From Pseudomonadota bacterium (GTDB taxonomy: Bacteria; Pseudomonadota; Gammaproteobacteria; Burkholderiales; Gallionellaceae): 13,781 nt of DNA. The DNA lies in assembly GCA_021781695.1 (NCBI GenBank), contig JAJXWG010000022.1, positions 1-13,781 of the forward strand. The letters run 5' to 3'. The stretch's first letter is position 1. Every line of letters starts with the position of its first letter. Of the stretch, positions 5,785 to 13,284 are shown in pieces. The position numbers were made by a program, and so were the translations under genes. The notes beneath the pieces were generated by a model. It was not told where the DNA came from, made no database searches, and saw only the letters and a program-made list of their open reading frames with translations.

Positions 5785-8743
5785 TAGAAAAAAACTGCGC
5801 GTCCTGGTCATAGAGGACTCAGAGGAAGATACGCTTCTTGCATTGCGCGCATTAAAACAAGGCGGCATAGACGCGGCTGCGGAGCGCGTATTCAGTGAGG
5901 ATGGATTGAGGGCCTCGCTCCTCCGCCAGGACTGGGAACTGGTGATCGCAGACCACAACATGCCGGGCTTCAACTCCGCCGACGCAATACGCATCGTTCG
6001 CGAAAACGGCATCGACATCCCGTTCATCATCGTCTCCGGCAGCATAGGCGAGGAACAGGCCGTCGCACTGATGAAATCCGGTGCACACGACTTCGTCATG
6101 AAAGGCAACCTGGCGCGTCTCGCGCCCGCCGTCGAGCGCGAGCTGCGCGAAGCAATGAACCGGCGCGCGCAGCGCGAAACCGAAGCCGCGCTGGTTTCCA
6201 GCGAACGCCATTTCAGGGCCTATTTCGAGCAGGCACTGATCGGCATGGCATCAACCAGCTCTGAAAAAGGCTGGCTCGAAGTCAACGATGCGCTGTGCAG
6301 CATGCTGGGTTATTCCCACGAGGAACTGGTGCGCATGAACTGGGCGGAGCTCACCCATCCTGACGACCTCGACGAGAACCTGAAGCTGTATGACCGTCTG
6401 ATCTGCGGCGAAATAGACAGCTATACGATAGAAAACCGCTTCATCCGCAAGGATGGTGAAGCCATATATGTGCGCCGCGCGCCGCAGGCAGTGCGCAAAG
6501 CCGATGGCAGCATCGATTATATCGTCGCCATCGTCGAAGACATCACCGAGCGGCGTCGCGCCGAAAACAACGAACACCTGCGCAACCATGTGCTCGAACT
6601 CCTGACGCAGGGCAGGTCCCTAACCGAAATTCTGGAAGCCGTCGTGCAAGGCGTGGAAGCAGAAAATACCGGGATGCTGTGCTCTGTTCTGCTGCTGGAC
6701 AGCGAAGGCAAGCATCTCACAATGGGGGTAGCCCCCTCACTTCCCGCATTCTACAATGCCGCAATCGACGGCGCTGAAATCGGGCCTGAGGCCGGCTCCT
6801 GCGGGACTGCCGCCTATACCGGAGAGCGCGTCGTAGTCGAAGATATACGCAGCCATCCCTACTGGAAGAACTACAGGCACCTTGCTGAACAGGCAGGCCT
6901 CGTTTCCTGCTGGTCCGAACCCATATACGGCGCGACCCAAAAGGTGCTTGGTTCCTTTGCCATTTATCACCGCAAACCAGGCATCCCGAGCAAAGCAGAC
7001 ATTGCACTGATTTCAAGCTGTGCAAAACTGGTTGGCGTGAGCATAGAGCGCAAGCGCACAGAGGATGAGCTTCAGCTCGCCTCCATGGTGTACAACAACT
7101 CCAGCGAAGCGATGATGATCACGGACGAAAGAAACCGGATCATCGCGATCAATCCTGCCTTCACCGAAGTCACAGGCTACACATTGGACGAAGTATCGGG
7201 GCGTAATCCGGGACTTTTGAAATCCGGAAAGCACGATGCGGATTTTTACAGAAACCTGTGGAACGATGTAAAAACCCGTGGCATCTGGCATGGACAGATA
7301 TGGAACCGCCGCAAGAGCGGCGAGACCTACCCCGAATGGCTGACCATCAACACTATCTACAACCCTGACGGGTCGGTGCATCGCCATGTCGCGCTCTTTT
7401 CCGACATCACGGACAAGGTGCGCACGGACGAGCTGATCTGGAGACAGGCCAATTTCGATTTGCTGACCGACCTGCCCAACCGGCGCATGTGCCACGACCG
7501 TCTGGAACAGGAAATCAAGAAGGCACATCGCGGAAATTCAAGGCTCGCGCTGCTGTTCATCGATCTTGACCGTTTCAAGGAAGTCAACGACACGCTGGGT
7601 CACCAGCTGGGGGACATGTTGCTGATCGAAGCCGCACACCGCATCGTCTCCTGCGTGCGCGAATCTGATACGGTCGCACGCTTGGGCGGCGACGAGTTCA
7701 CCGTAGTTCTGTCTGAATTGCCAGATAGCACGCATGTGGAAAAAATTGCGCAGCAGATCCTCGAAAAACTTTCTGCGCCATTCATGCTCGGCACCGACAA
7801 TGCCTATGTGTCTGCAAGCATAGGCATCACCTTTTATCCAGACGATGCGCTCGATGTGGAACAGCTCTTGCGCAATGCGGACCAGGCAATGTATCTTGCA
7901 AAAAATGCGGGGCGCAACCGCCTGGCCTATTTCACGAATTCCTTGCAGGATAGGGCTCAGCAAAGGCTCAAGATGCTGAACGATCTGCGCGGCGCGCTTA
8001 CCTCAAGCCAGTTCAGGCTCTATTTCCAGCCTGTCGTCGATCTTGTCACAGGAAAAATCATCAAGGCCGAGGCGCTGTTGCGTTGGGTACATCCGGTCCG
8101 CGGCATGGTGAGCCCGATGGATTTCATTCCGCTGGCCGAAGAAAGCGGCTTGATCATCGAGATTGGCGACTGGGTGTTCAGGGAGGCAGCACGCTGGATC
8201 AGCCGCTGGCTGGCGCATGTTCCGGGCGACTTCCAAATCAGCGTGAACGCGTCTCCAGTGCAATTCCAAAGCGATGACAGCAGCATAGACAGATGGCTGA
8301 CCCATTTGCGCGAGCTCGGTCTTTCCGGAAAACACATCGTCATCGAAATCACCGAAGGTCTGCTGCTGAATGCCGATGCCAGCATCACAAACAAGCTCCT
8401 CAAATTCCGCGATGCGGGAATCGAGGTCGCCATCGACGATTTCGGCACAGGCTACTCCTCGCTCTCCTACCTCAAGCGGCTCGATATCGACTACCTCAAA
8501 ATCGACAAGTCCTTCGTGCACGATATCGCAAGCGATGCAAGCGACATGACGCTTTCGGAAGCGATCGTAATGATGGCGCACAAGCTCGGGCTCAAGGTGA
8601 TCGCAGAAGGCGTGGAGACGCAGGCGCAGAAAGACAGCCTGCTTGCCGCAGGCTGCGATTATGCACAAGGGTATCTGTTTTCCAGGCCCGTTCCTCCTGA
8701 AGAGTTCGAGCTTTTGCTAAAGAAGGGTGAAGCTGGCCGATAA
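5777..8743 (+). CDS. Response regulator with REC-PAS-GAF-PAS-GGDEF-EAL domains (bifunctional cyclic-di-GMP enzyme)
   Basis: A 988-residue cytoplasmic protein with no membrane segment. The domain order is REC 1-125 (E13/D14, phospho-acceptor D59 in VIADHNMPGF, lysine in DFVMKG), PAS about 143-260, GAF about 266-424, PAS about 432-554, GGDEF about 556-720 and EAL about 735-980. The diguanylate cyclase motif GGDEF is at 637-641 with an intact inhibitory site R628-x2-D631. The phosphodiesterase motif EAL is at 765-767, with NASPVQFQ, DDFGTGYSS, KIDKSF and AEGVET all present. Both synthesis and hydrolysis of cyclic-di-GMP therefore look possible, and net activity cannot be predicted. The start ATG overlaps the stop of the preceding regulator (ATGACTGA). 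The receiver makes it a direct output of the upstream kinase, with PAS and GAF adding cytosolic inputs. Its last codons (GEAGR and stop) lie on the complement of the rnpB 3' end. Confidence 0.93.
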   Translation: MTDRKKLRVLVIEDSEEDTLLALRALKQGGIDAAAERVFSEDGLRASLLRQDWELVIADHNMPGFNSADAIRIVRENGIDIPFIIVSGSIGEEQAVALMKSGAHDFVMKGNLARLAPAVERELREAMNRRAQRETEAALVSSERHFRAYFEQALIGMASTSSEKGWLEVNDALCSMLGYSHEELVRMNWAELTHPDDLDENLKLYDRLICGEIDSYTIENRFIRKDGEAIYVRRAPQAVRKADGSIDYIVAIVEDITERRRAENNEHLRNHVLELLTQGRSLTEILEAVVQGVEAENTGMLCSVLLLDSEGKHLTMGVAPSLPAFYNAAIDGAEIGPEAGSCGTAAYTGERVVVEDIRSHPYWKNYRHLAEQAGLVSCWSEPIYGATQKVLGSFAIYHRKPGIPSKADIALISSCAKLVGVSIERKRTEDELQLASMVYNNSSEAMMITDERNRIIAINPAFTEVTGYTLDEVSGRNPGLLKSGKHDADFYRNLWNDVKTRGIWHGQIWNRRKSGETYPEWLTINTIYNPDGSVHRHVALFSDITDKVRTDELIWRQANFDLLTDLPNRRMCHDRLEQEIKKAHRGNSRLALLFIDLDRFKEVNDTLGHQLGDMLLIEAAHRIVSCVRESDTVARLGGDEFTVVLSELPDSTHVEKIAQQILEKLSAPFMLGTDNAYVSASIGITFYPDDALDVEQLLRNADQAMYLAKNAGRNRLAYFTNSLQDRAQQRLKMLNDLRGALTSSQFRLYFQPVVDLVTGKIIKAEALLRWVHPVRGMVSPMDFIPLAEESGLIIEIGDWVFREAARWISRWLAHVPGDFQISVNASPVQFQSDDSSIDRWLTHLRELGLSGKHIVIEITEGLLLNADASITNKLLKFRDAGIEVAIDDFGTGYSSLSYLKRLDIDYLKIDKSFVHDIASDASDMTLSEAIVMMAHKLGLKVIAEGVETQAQKDSLLAAGCDYAQGYLFSRPVPPEEFELLLKKGEAGR

Positions 8744-9076
8744 GCCGGGTTCTGTCGTGGACAGTCATTCCTCTAGGCGTTTCGTTGCCTGACGCTCAAG
8801 CGATCTACCCGCTGACGACGCGAGCCACGTCATGGTCAGCCTATTTGATCTTGCTCCGAATGGAGTTTACCCTGCCACGCCCGTTGCCGGGCGCGCGGTG
8901 CGCTCTTACCGCACCGGTTCGCCCTTGCCTGATCTGTTTGCACAGCCATCGGCGGTATATTTTCTGTGGCACTGTTCATCACCTCACGGTGTCCGGCCAT
9001 TAACCGGCATTCTGCTCTGCGGAGCCCGGACTTTCCTCCCCGCATTTGCATGCGCGGCGACTGTCTGGCCAGCTTC
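8726..9076 (-). ncRNA. rnpB: RNase P RNA, bacterial type A
   Basis: The catalytic RNA of ribonuclease P, which trims the 5' leader of pre-tRNAs. On the minus strand the RNA starts GAAGCTGGCC (9076-9067) and ends GGCCAGCTTC near 8729-8738, so the two ends form a perfect 10-bp P1 helix. The universally conserved GAGGAAAGTCCGGGC (complement of 9024-9038) and GACAGAACCCGGCTTA (complement of 8741-8756) form the P4 core. The CACAGAAAATATACCGCC segment and the GGTAAACTCC and CAAATAGG elements typical of proteobacterial RNAs lie between them. The length of about 351 nt is close to the 377 nt of E. coli. The exact 3' end is set by analogy and could shift by a few bases. It overlaps the 3' end of the convergent REC-PAS-GAF-PAS-GGDEF-EAL gene by about 18 bp. 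I see no hairpin-plus-U-run terminator downstream. Confidence 0.96.
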
Positions 9077-9083
9077 GGCATCC

Positions 9084-9089
9084 AGTTTA
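9084..9089 (-). promoter_or_regulatory. Candidate -10 element of rnpB
   Basis: On the minus strand TAAACT occupies -13 to -8 relative to the predicted RNA 5' end at 9076 and matches TATAAT at four of six positions. No good -35 hexamer is visible 16-18 bp further up, where the sequence reads about CGGGAA. The 52-bp gap to the upstream GGDEF-EAL gene shows no terminator, so read-through from that gene may also contribute to rnpB transcription. Confidence 0.35.
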
Positions 9090-9128
9090 ACACCGAACCA
9101 CAGAATTTCCCGCCTCATTGCAAATCAC

Positions 9129-11765
9129 TCACAATTCCCTGAGCAATGCCTCGAACCGTTCGACCGGCAGGGGTTCGCCAAAAAGATATCCCTGATAAGC
9201 CTGGCAACTCTTCAAATCGAGCACCTCGCGCTGCGCCGCGGTTTCCACGCCTTCCGCGATCACATTGAGCTTCAGCGCCTGAGTCATCGCAATGATGGTC
9301 TGCACGATCGCAGCATCGTTAGGCGCGGTTGCAATATCGCGCACGAAGGACTGGTCTATCTTGATCTGGTTCAGCGGCATTCTCTTCAAGTATTGCAGCG
9401 AAGAATAGCCTGTACCGAAATCGTCGAGCGACAACTGCACGCCAATTGCCTTCAGCGCATTCATCGTGGCGACCACCTCGGTCGAGTTTTCCAGCAACAT
9501 GCTTTCGGTCAGCTCGAGCTTGAGCAACGCTGGATCAAGCACATTCTTCGTGATGATCTCCTTGATCTCATCAACAAAATCCGCCTGACGGAATTGCTGT
9601 GCGCTGATGTTCACGGCCAGCACCAGTTGGCGCATCTTCTCGTCAGCAGACCAGTCAGCAAGTTTTGCGCAAGCCTCATTGAGCACCCAGCGCCCGATCG
9701 GCAGTATCAGCCCGGTCTCCTCCGCCAGGGATATGAACTCTTCTGGAATGACCATGCCGCGTTCAGGATGATTCCAGCGTATCAATGCCTCAGCGCCAAC
9801 TGGTTTGCCTTCACGATCCACCTGCACCTGATAATACAGCTCGAATTGCCCTCTCTCCAGCGCCAGCCGCAATTCGCCCTCTATCGCAACGCGCGCGTTG
9901 ATCGTCCGCTGCATCTTCTGGTCGAAAAAGCGCAAGGTATTGCGCCCGGCCTTCTTTGCCTGATACATCGCAATGTCAGCCTGCTTCAGCAGCTCTTCAG
10001 CATCCTTCGTTTCCTTGCAGAACAAGGCTGCTCCCAGGCTGCCTGAGCTTCGGAACACCTGCGCCTTCAGCTGGTACGGCTTGCTTAACGCGGCCAGTAT
10101 CTTTTCGCCTATGGACTCCACCTGCTCTGCGGCCACTATCGCCTGTTCGTTCAGGTTTTCCAGCATCACCACGAACTCGTCCCCGCCCAGGCGCGCGACC
10201 GTATCCCCCTCGCGCACGCAGGAAACCAGTCGGTCCGCAACCTGTTGCAGAAGCAAATCTCCCATCACATGGCCCAGTGTGTCGTTGAGCGTTTTGAAAT
10301 TGTCGAGATCGATGAAAAGTATCGCACCCCTGTTCACCCCGCGATCGCATGAAGCCAGCGCATGCGCGAGCCTGTCCAGGAGCAGTTGGCGATTGGGAAG
10401 ATGGGTCAGCGGATCGTGGAAGGCAAGTCGCCTGATCGTCTCTTCTGCCGCCTTTCGCTTGGTGATATCGTAGCTCGTGGCAAACAGATACCGTCTTCCG
10501 TCTATCTCTGCCCCGGTCGTGCTGATTTCAACGTCGATCATCGTTCCATCGCGGCGTCGATGCCGCGATTCAAATCTGGCTGCACTGACATGCACCAGTT
10601 TCTGGAAACGAACCATCAGCTCTTCCTTGGACCACTGCGCATCCCAGTCAGCCACGTTCAATTTGCCGACCTCTTCGTGGGAATATCCCAGCATCCTGCA
10701 GAAAGCGTCATTGGCTTCGACGATGTTGCCCGCAACGTCCATGATGTGCACGCCCTCGAGCGTGGAACTCATCAGCACTTTCTGGCGCAGCAGGAGCACC
10801 TCATTTCTGCGCTCGATGTCCCTGCGCTCGGTGATGTCGGTATGTGCGCATGCATAATGACTTACATGGCCATCATCGCCCTTGACAGCCGAAACGCTGA
10901 GCCATTTTTCCCGGTTCTCGCCCCCCTTTTGCCTGACCCATATCTCTCCTTGCCAAGCTCCGGTGCGCATTATGTCTGCCAGCATGTCTCGATAGAAGTC
11001 CGCATCGTGTCGGCCGCACTGGAAGAACCTGGGCGTCTTGCCTACCACATCATCGCAACCATATCCTGTGTCTACCGTGAACGCCTTGTTGACCCTCAGG
11101 ATCACGCCGTCGGGATCCATGATCATCAGACTCTGCTGCGATTCGAAGGATACGGCAGACATGCGAAGGTCTGCCTCTTTGGCCCGCTTGTCTTCCCCCA
11201 TGGAATAAGACACCAAGAGATACAGTCCCGCCGATCCGCATCCCATGTTCAAGAGATAGAATATTTTTCTGGCCAGATCAGGCAGCGGCGTCACCACTGC
11301 CGCGACATGATCGTCTATCAGCGCGGAAATCAGGATCAGCATGAAATACATCAGAAACCATTTGAACGCTTCGCGCTTCTCTAAAAACATCAGCGCGGCG
11401 ATGGGCGAGAAAATCGCCCATATCATCACCATGCTGCCTGCGGCAAACCCGCCCAGCGACCACATCAGGAAAAAAGGCAGCAAAAGCACCAGAATCAGCT
11501 GACTGTGATGGACGAAACGGATGTCTTTTGTCCTGAAGAAATTCAACAGGCTGGCTGCCGAGATGAGCGCATATGACATCGGAAGTGCGCCGGATAGCCA
11601 GTGCCCCAGCAAAAAATAGGTCGTTCCCCAGATCAGCGCGAGCGGCGCGATGATCAGCGGAACCAAGGTCATCACGGTTTTTTCGAGACGCAGTTCCGCC
11701 TTGTCCGTTGGAAGCAGACCAGCCCCGACTATTCTACCCAGCCAGTTTTTTGCTGAAAGCGTCAT
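9129..11765 (-). CDS. Membrane-bound PAS-PAS-GGDEF-EAL cyclic-di-GMP enzyme
   Basis: An 878-residue inner-membrane protein. About six hydrophobic helices lie between residues 30 and 187 (roughly 30-52, 57-77, 88-104, 107-127, 134-150, 167-187), forming a MASE-like integral sensor that I cannot assign to a named type. They are followed by PAS about 200-318, PAS about 325-440, GGDEF about 445-610 and EAL about 625-870. GGDEF is at 527-531 with inhibitory site R518-x2-D521. EAL is at 659-661 with NISAQQF, ELTES, DDFGTGYSS, KIDQSF and AEGVET intact. Both cyclase and phosphodiesterase activity are plausible. The first PAS shares the GRHDADFYRD pattern with the second PAS of the 988-residue protein on the other strand. 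The gene begins 43 bp after ppx on the same strand. Its ribosome binding site is weak (GGACGGG about 12 nt upstream), and a two-codon ATG-AAA-TGA frame overlaps its start codon. Confidence 0.93.
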   Translation of the reverse strand: MTLSAKNWLGRIVGAGLLPTDKAELRLEKTVMTLVPLIIAPLALIWGTTYFLLGHWLSGALPMSYALISAASLLNFFRTKDIRFVHHSQLILVLLLPFFLMWSLGGFAAGSMVMIWAIFSPIAALMFLEKREAFKWFLMYFMLILISALIDDHVAAVVTPLPDLARKIFYLLNMGCGSAGLYLLVSYSMGEDKRAKEADLRMSAVSFESQQSLMIMDPDGVILRVNKAFTVDTGYGCDDVVGKTPRFFQCGRHDADFYRDMLADIMRTGAWQGEIWVRQKGGENREKWLSVSAVKGDDGHVSHYACAHTDITERRDIERRNEVLLLRQKVLMSSTLEGVHIMDVAGNIVEANDAFCRMLGYSHEEVGKLNVADWDAQWSKEELMVRFQKLVHVSAARFESRHRRRDGTMIDVEISTTGAEIDGRRYLFATSYDITKRKAAEETIRRLAFHDPLTHLPNRQLLLDRLAHALASCDRGVNRGAILFIDLDNFKTLNDTLGHVMGDLLLQQVADRLVSCVREGDTVARLGGDEFVVMLENLNEQAIVAAEQVESIGEKILAALSKPYQLKAQVFRSSGSLGAALFCKETKDAEELLKQADIAMYQAKKAGRNTLRFFDQKMQRTINARVAIEGELRLALERGQFELYYQVQVDREGKPVGAEALIRWNHPERGMVIPEEFISLAEETGLILPIGRWVLNEACAKLADWSADEKMRQLVLAVNISAQQFRQADFVDEIKEIITKNVLDPALLKLELTESMLLENSTEVVATMNALKAIGVQLSLDDFGTGYSSLQYLKRMPLNQIKIDQSFVRDIATAPNDAAIVQTIIAMTQALKLNVIAEGVETAAQREVLDLKSCQAYQGYLFGEPLPVERFEALLREL

Positions 11766-11808
11766 TTCATTATGAACCCGTCCGCGACCGTTCTCCGCCC
11801 AAGTGCCG

Positions 11809-13284
11809 CTATTTTCTGATAATCTGTATCGTCACTCCCAGAACCTTCCACTGTTTCACTTCTTCCTGCAAGGCCGTCTCAGTCAGTGGATTCTGATTCA
11901 GCCAGTCCGATTCCATCGCAAGATAATATTTTGTCCCCGTAAAGCTCGCCGTCATTTCAGGCAATACGACATCACTGCGATTGCGATAGAACAGCACAGC
12001 CAGGCGCAGACTCATCGCCAGAAGGCAGTCTTCGCTGCTGACCAACAAGCCCTGCAGTTTTTTCAGATTGCCACGGTGCGAAAGCGCAAGCAGGCTCAAG
12101 CGTGCCTGCTCCTTCTTCGAAAAACCCGGCATGTCGGCATTGGCAAGGATGTAAGCCGTATGCTTGTGGTAGCCGCTGTGCGCAACCCGGATGCCGATGC
12201 CGTGCAGGCTGGCAACCCAATCCAAAGTCTGCAACGCAGTCTCGTGATTGCCCGTGCCAAGAAATTGTTTTGCCAGAACATTCGAGAACTTCACGATTCT
12301 CTCCGCCTGTTTCACATCGACGTGATAGCGGCGCATGAAATGCTGCACCGTCACATCGCGCATGTCGTTGTTGTGAAAGCGCCCCCAAAGGTCATACAGC
12401 ACGCCTTCGCGCAAAGCGGTCAATCCAGGCTGCATCTGCGCGATCCCCAATTCGTCGAACGCCGCATACATGATCGCAAAACCGCCAGCCAGTGTGGACA
12501 TCCGATCCGGTCTCAAGCCCAGCAATGACAGCTTCTGCACATCGCCAGTCCTGATCAGATGCGCGCGCAGCAGATCAAGCCCCTCGCGCGTGATGCCGCT
12601 GCTGCTGTAGCCGTTCAGTTCGAGGACCTCGCATATCGCCTTGGCGGTCCCCGACGAGCCTATCGCCTTCTGCCACTGCCCCTTGTAGTCGGCGACTATG
12701 CTTTGCAATTCGCTGCGCGCCGCAAGTTCTGCGCGCTGCATGTTCTGCTTGGTGATTTTGCCTTCGGGGAAAAAACGCTTGCTGAAGCTGACACAGCCCA
12801 TGTACAGGCTTTCCAGCTTGATAGGTTGATATCCGCGGCCGATGATGAATTCGGTCGAGCCTCCGCCTATGTCCATCACCAGCACCTGCTCTTCCAATTT
12901 CGGCATTCCGTGTGCAACACCTAGGTATATCAGGCGCGCTTCTTCGCGGCCTGCGATCACCTCTATCGGAAAACCCAGAATTTTTTCTGCGTCCGCGATG
13001 AATCTGGCGGAATTCTTTGCCACGCGCAACGAATTGGTGCCGACCGCACGCACCGCCTCGGGAGGCAGATCGCGCAGGCGCTCTGCAAAGCGGGAAAGTG
13101 CCGCAAGTGCTCGCTGCTGGGCTGCCTCGTCAAGGTAGTTGTCTTCGGTGAGCCCGGCCGCCAGACGCACCGGCTCGCGCAGTCCGTCCAGCATGTATAG
13201 CTGTTCGCCTTCCACCTTCGCCACCTGCAGCCTGAAACTGTTGGATCCGAGATCAACGGCGGCAAGAATTGGCTGCTGCTCCAT
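11809..13284 (-). CDS. ppx: Exopolyphosphatase, Ppx/GppA family
   Basis: A 491-residue cytoplasmic enzyme of the Ppx/GppA family, which removes terminal phosphates from inorganic polyphosphate (GppA members also hydrolyse pppGpp). The N-terminal half has the ASKHA-fold signatures: VDLGSNSFRL at about 10-19 (phosphate 1), GTNSLRVAKN, AGREEARLIYLG carrying the likely catalytic acidic residue, VMDIGGGSTEF (phosphate 2), and GSSGTAKAI. The C-terminal half, from about residue 310, is the helical HD-like domain (GLTALREGVLYDL, ASLHGIGIRVAHSGYHKHTAYIL). The length fits a full Ppx of roughly 500 residues. Its ATG shares one base with the phoU stop (TAATG at 13286-13282), so translation is probably coupled. 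This pairing links polyphosphate breakdown to phosphate signalling. GppA is the main alternative, but the phoU neighbour favours Ppx. Confidence 0.92.
   Translation of the reverse strand: MEQQPILAAVDLGSNSFRLQVAKVEGEQLYMLDGLREPVRLAAGLTEDNYLDEAAQQRALAALSRFAERLRDLPPEAVRAVGTNSLRVAKNSARFIADAEKILGFPIEVIAGREEARLIYLGVAHGMPKLEEQVLVMDIGGGSTEFIIGRGYQPIKLESLYMGCVSFSKRFFPEGKITKQNMQRAELAARSELQSIVADYKGQWQKAIGSSGTAKAICEVLELNGYSSSGITREGLDLLRAHLIRTGDVQKLSLLGLRPDRMSTLAGGFAIMYAAFDELGIAQMQPGLTALREGVLYDLWGRFHNNDMRDVTVQHFMRRYHVDVKQAERIVKFSNVLAKQFLGTGNHETALQTLDWVASLHGIGIRVAHSGYHKHTAYILANADMPGFSKKEQARLSLLALSHRGNLKKLQGLLVSSEDCLLAMSLRLAVLFYRNRSDVVLPEMTASFTGTKYYLAMESDWLNQNPLTETALQEEVKQWKVLGVTIQIIRK

Noticed and set aside
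8003..8668. 221-residue open frame on the minus strand
   Set aside because: Mirror of the conserved EAL domain coding sequence; no independent signature.
8832..10046. 404-residue open frame on the plus strand across rnpB and the end of the membrane GGDEF-EAL gene
   Set aside because: It lies antisense to a clear structural RNA and to the conserved EAL domain; composition is that of a reverse-frame shadow and no domain is recognisable.
10362..11384. 340-residue open frame on the plus strand
   Set aside because: It is antisense to the PAS and membrane part of the GGDEF-EAL gene. No family likeness and no plausible ribosome binding site.
11803..12528. 241-residue open frame on the plus strand
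   Set aside because: Antisense to the C-terminal half of ppx; rich in residues expected from a reverse reading of a coding strand.
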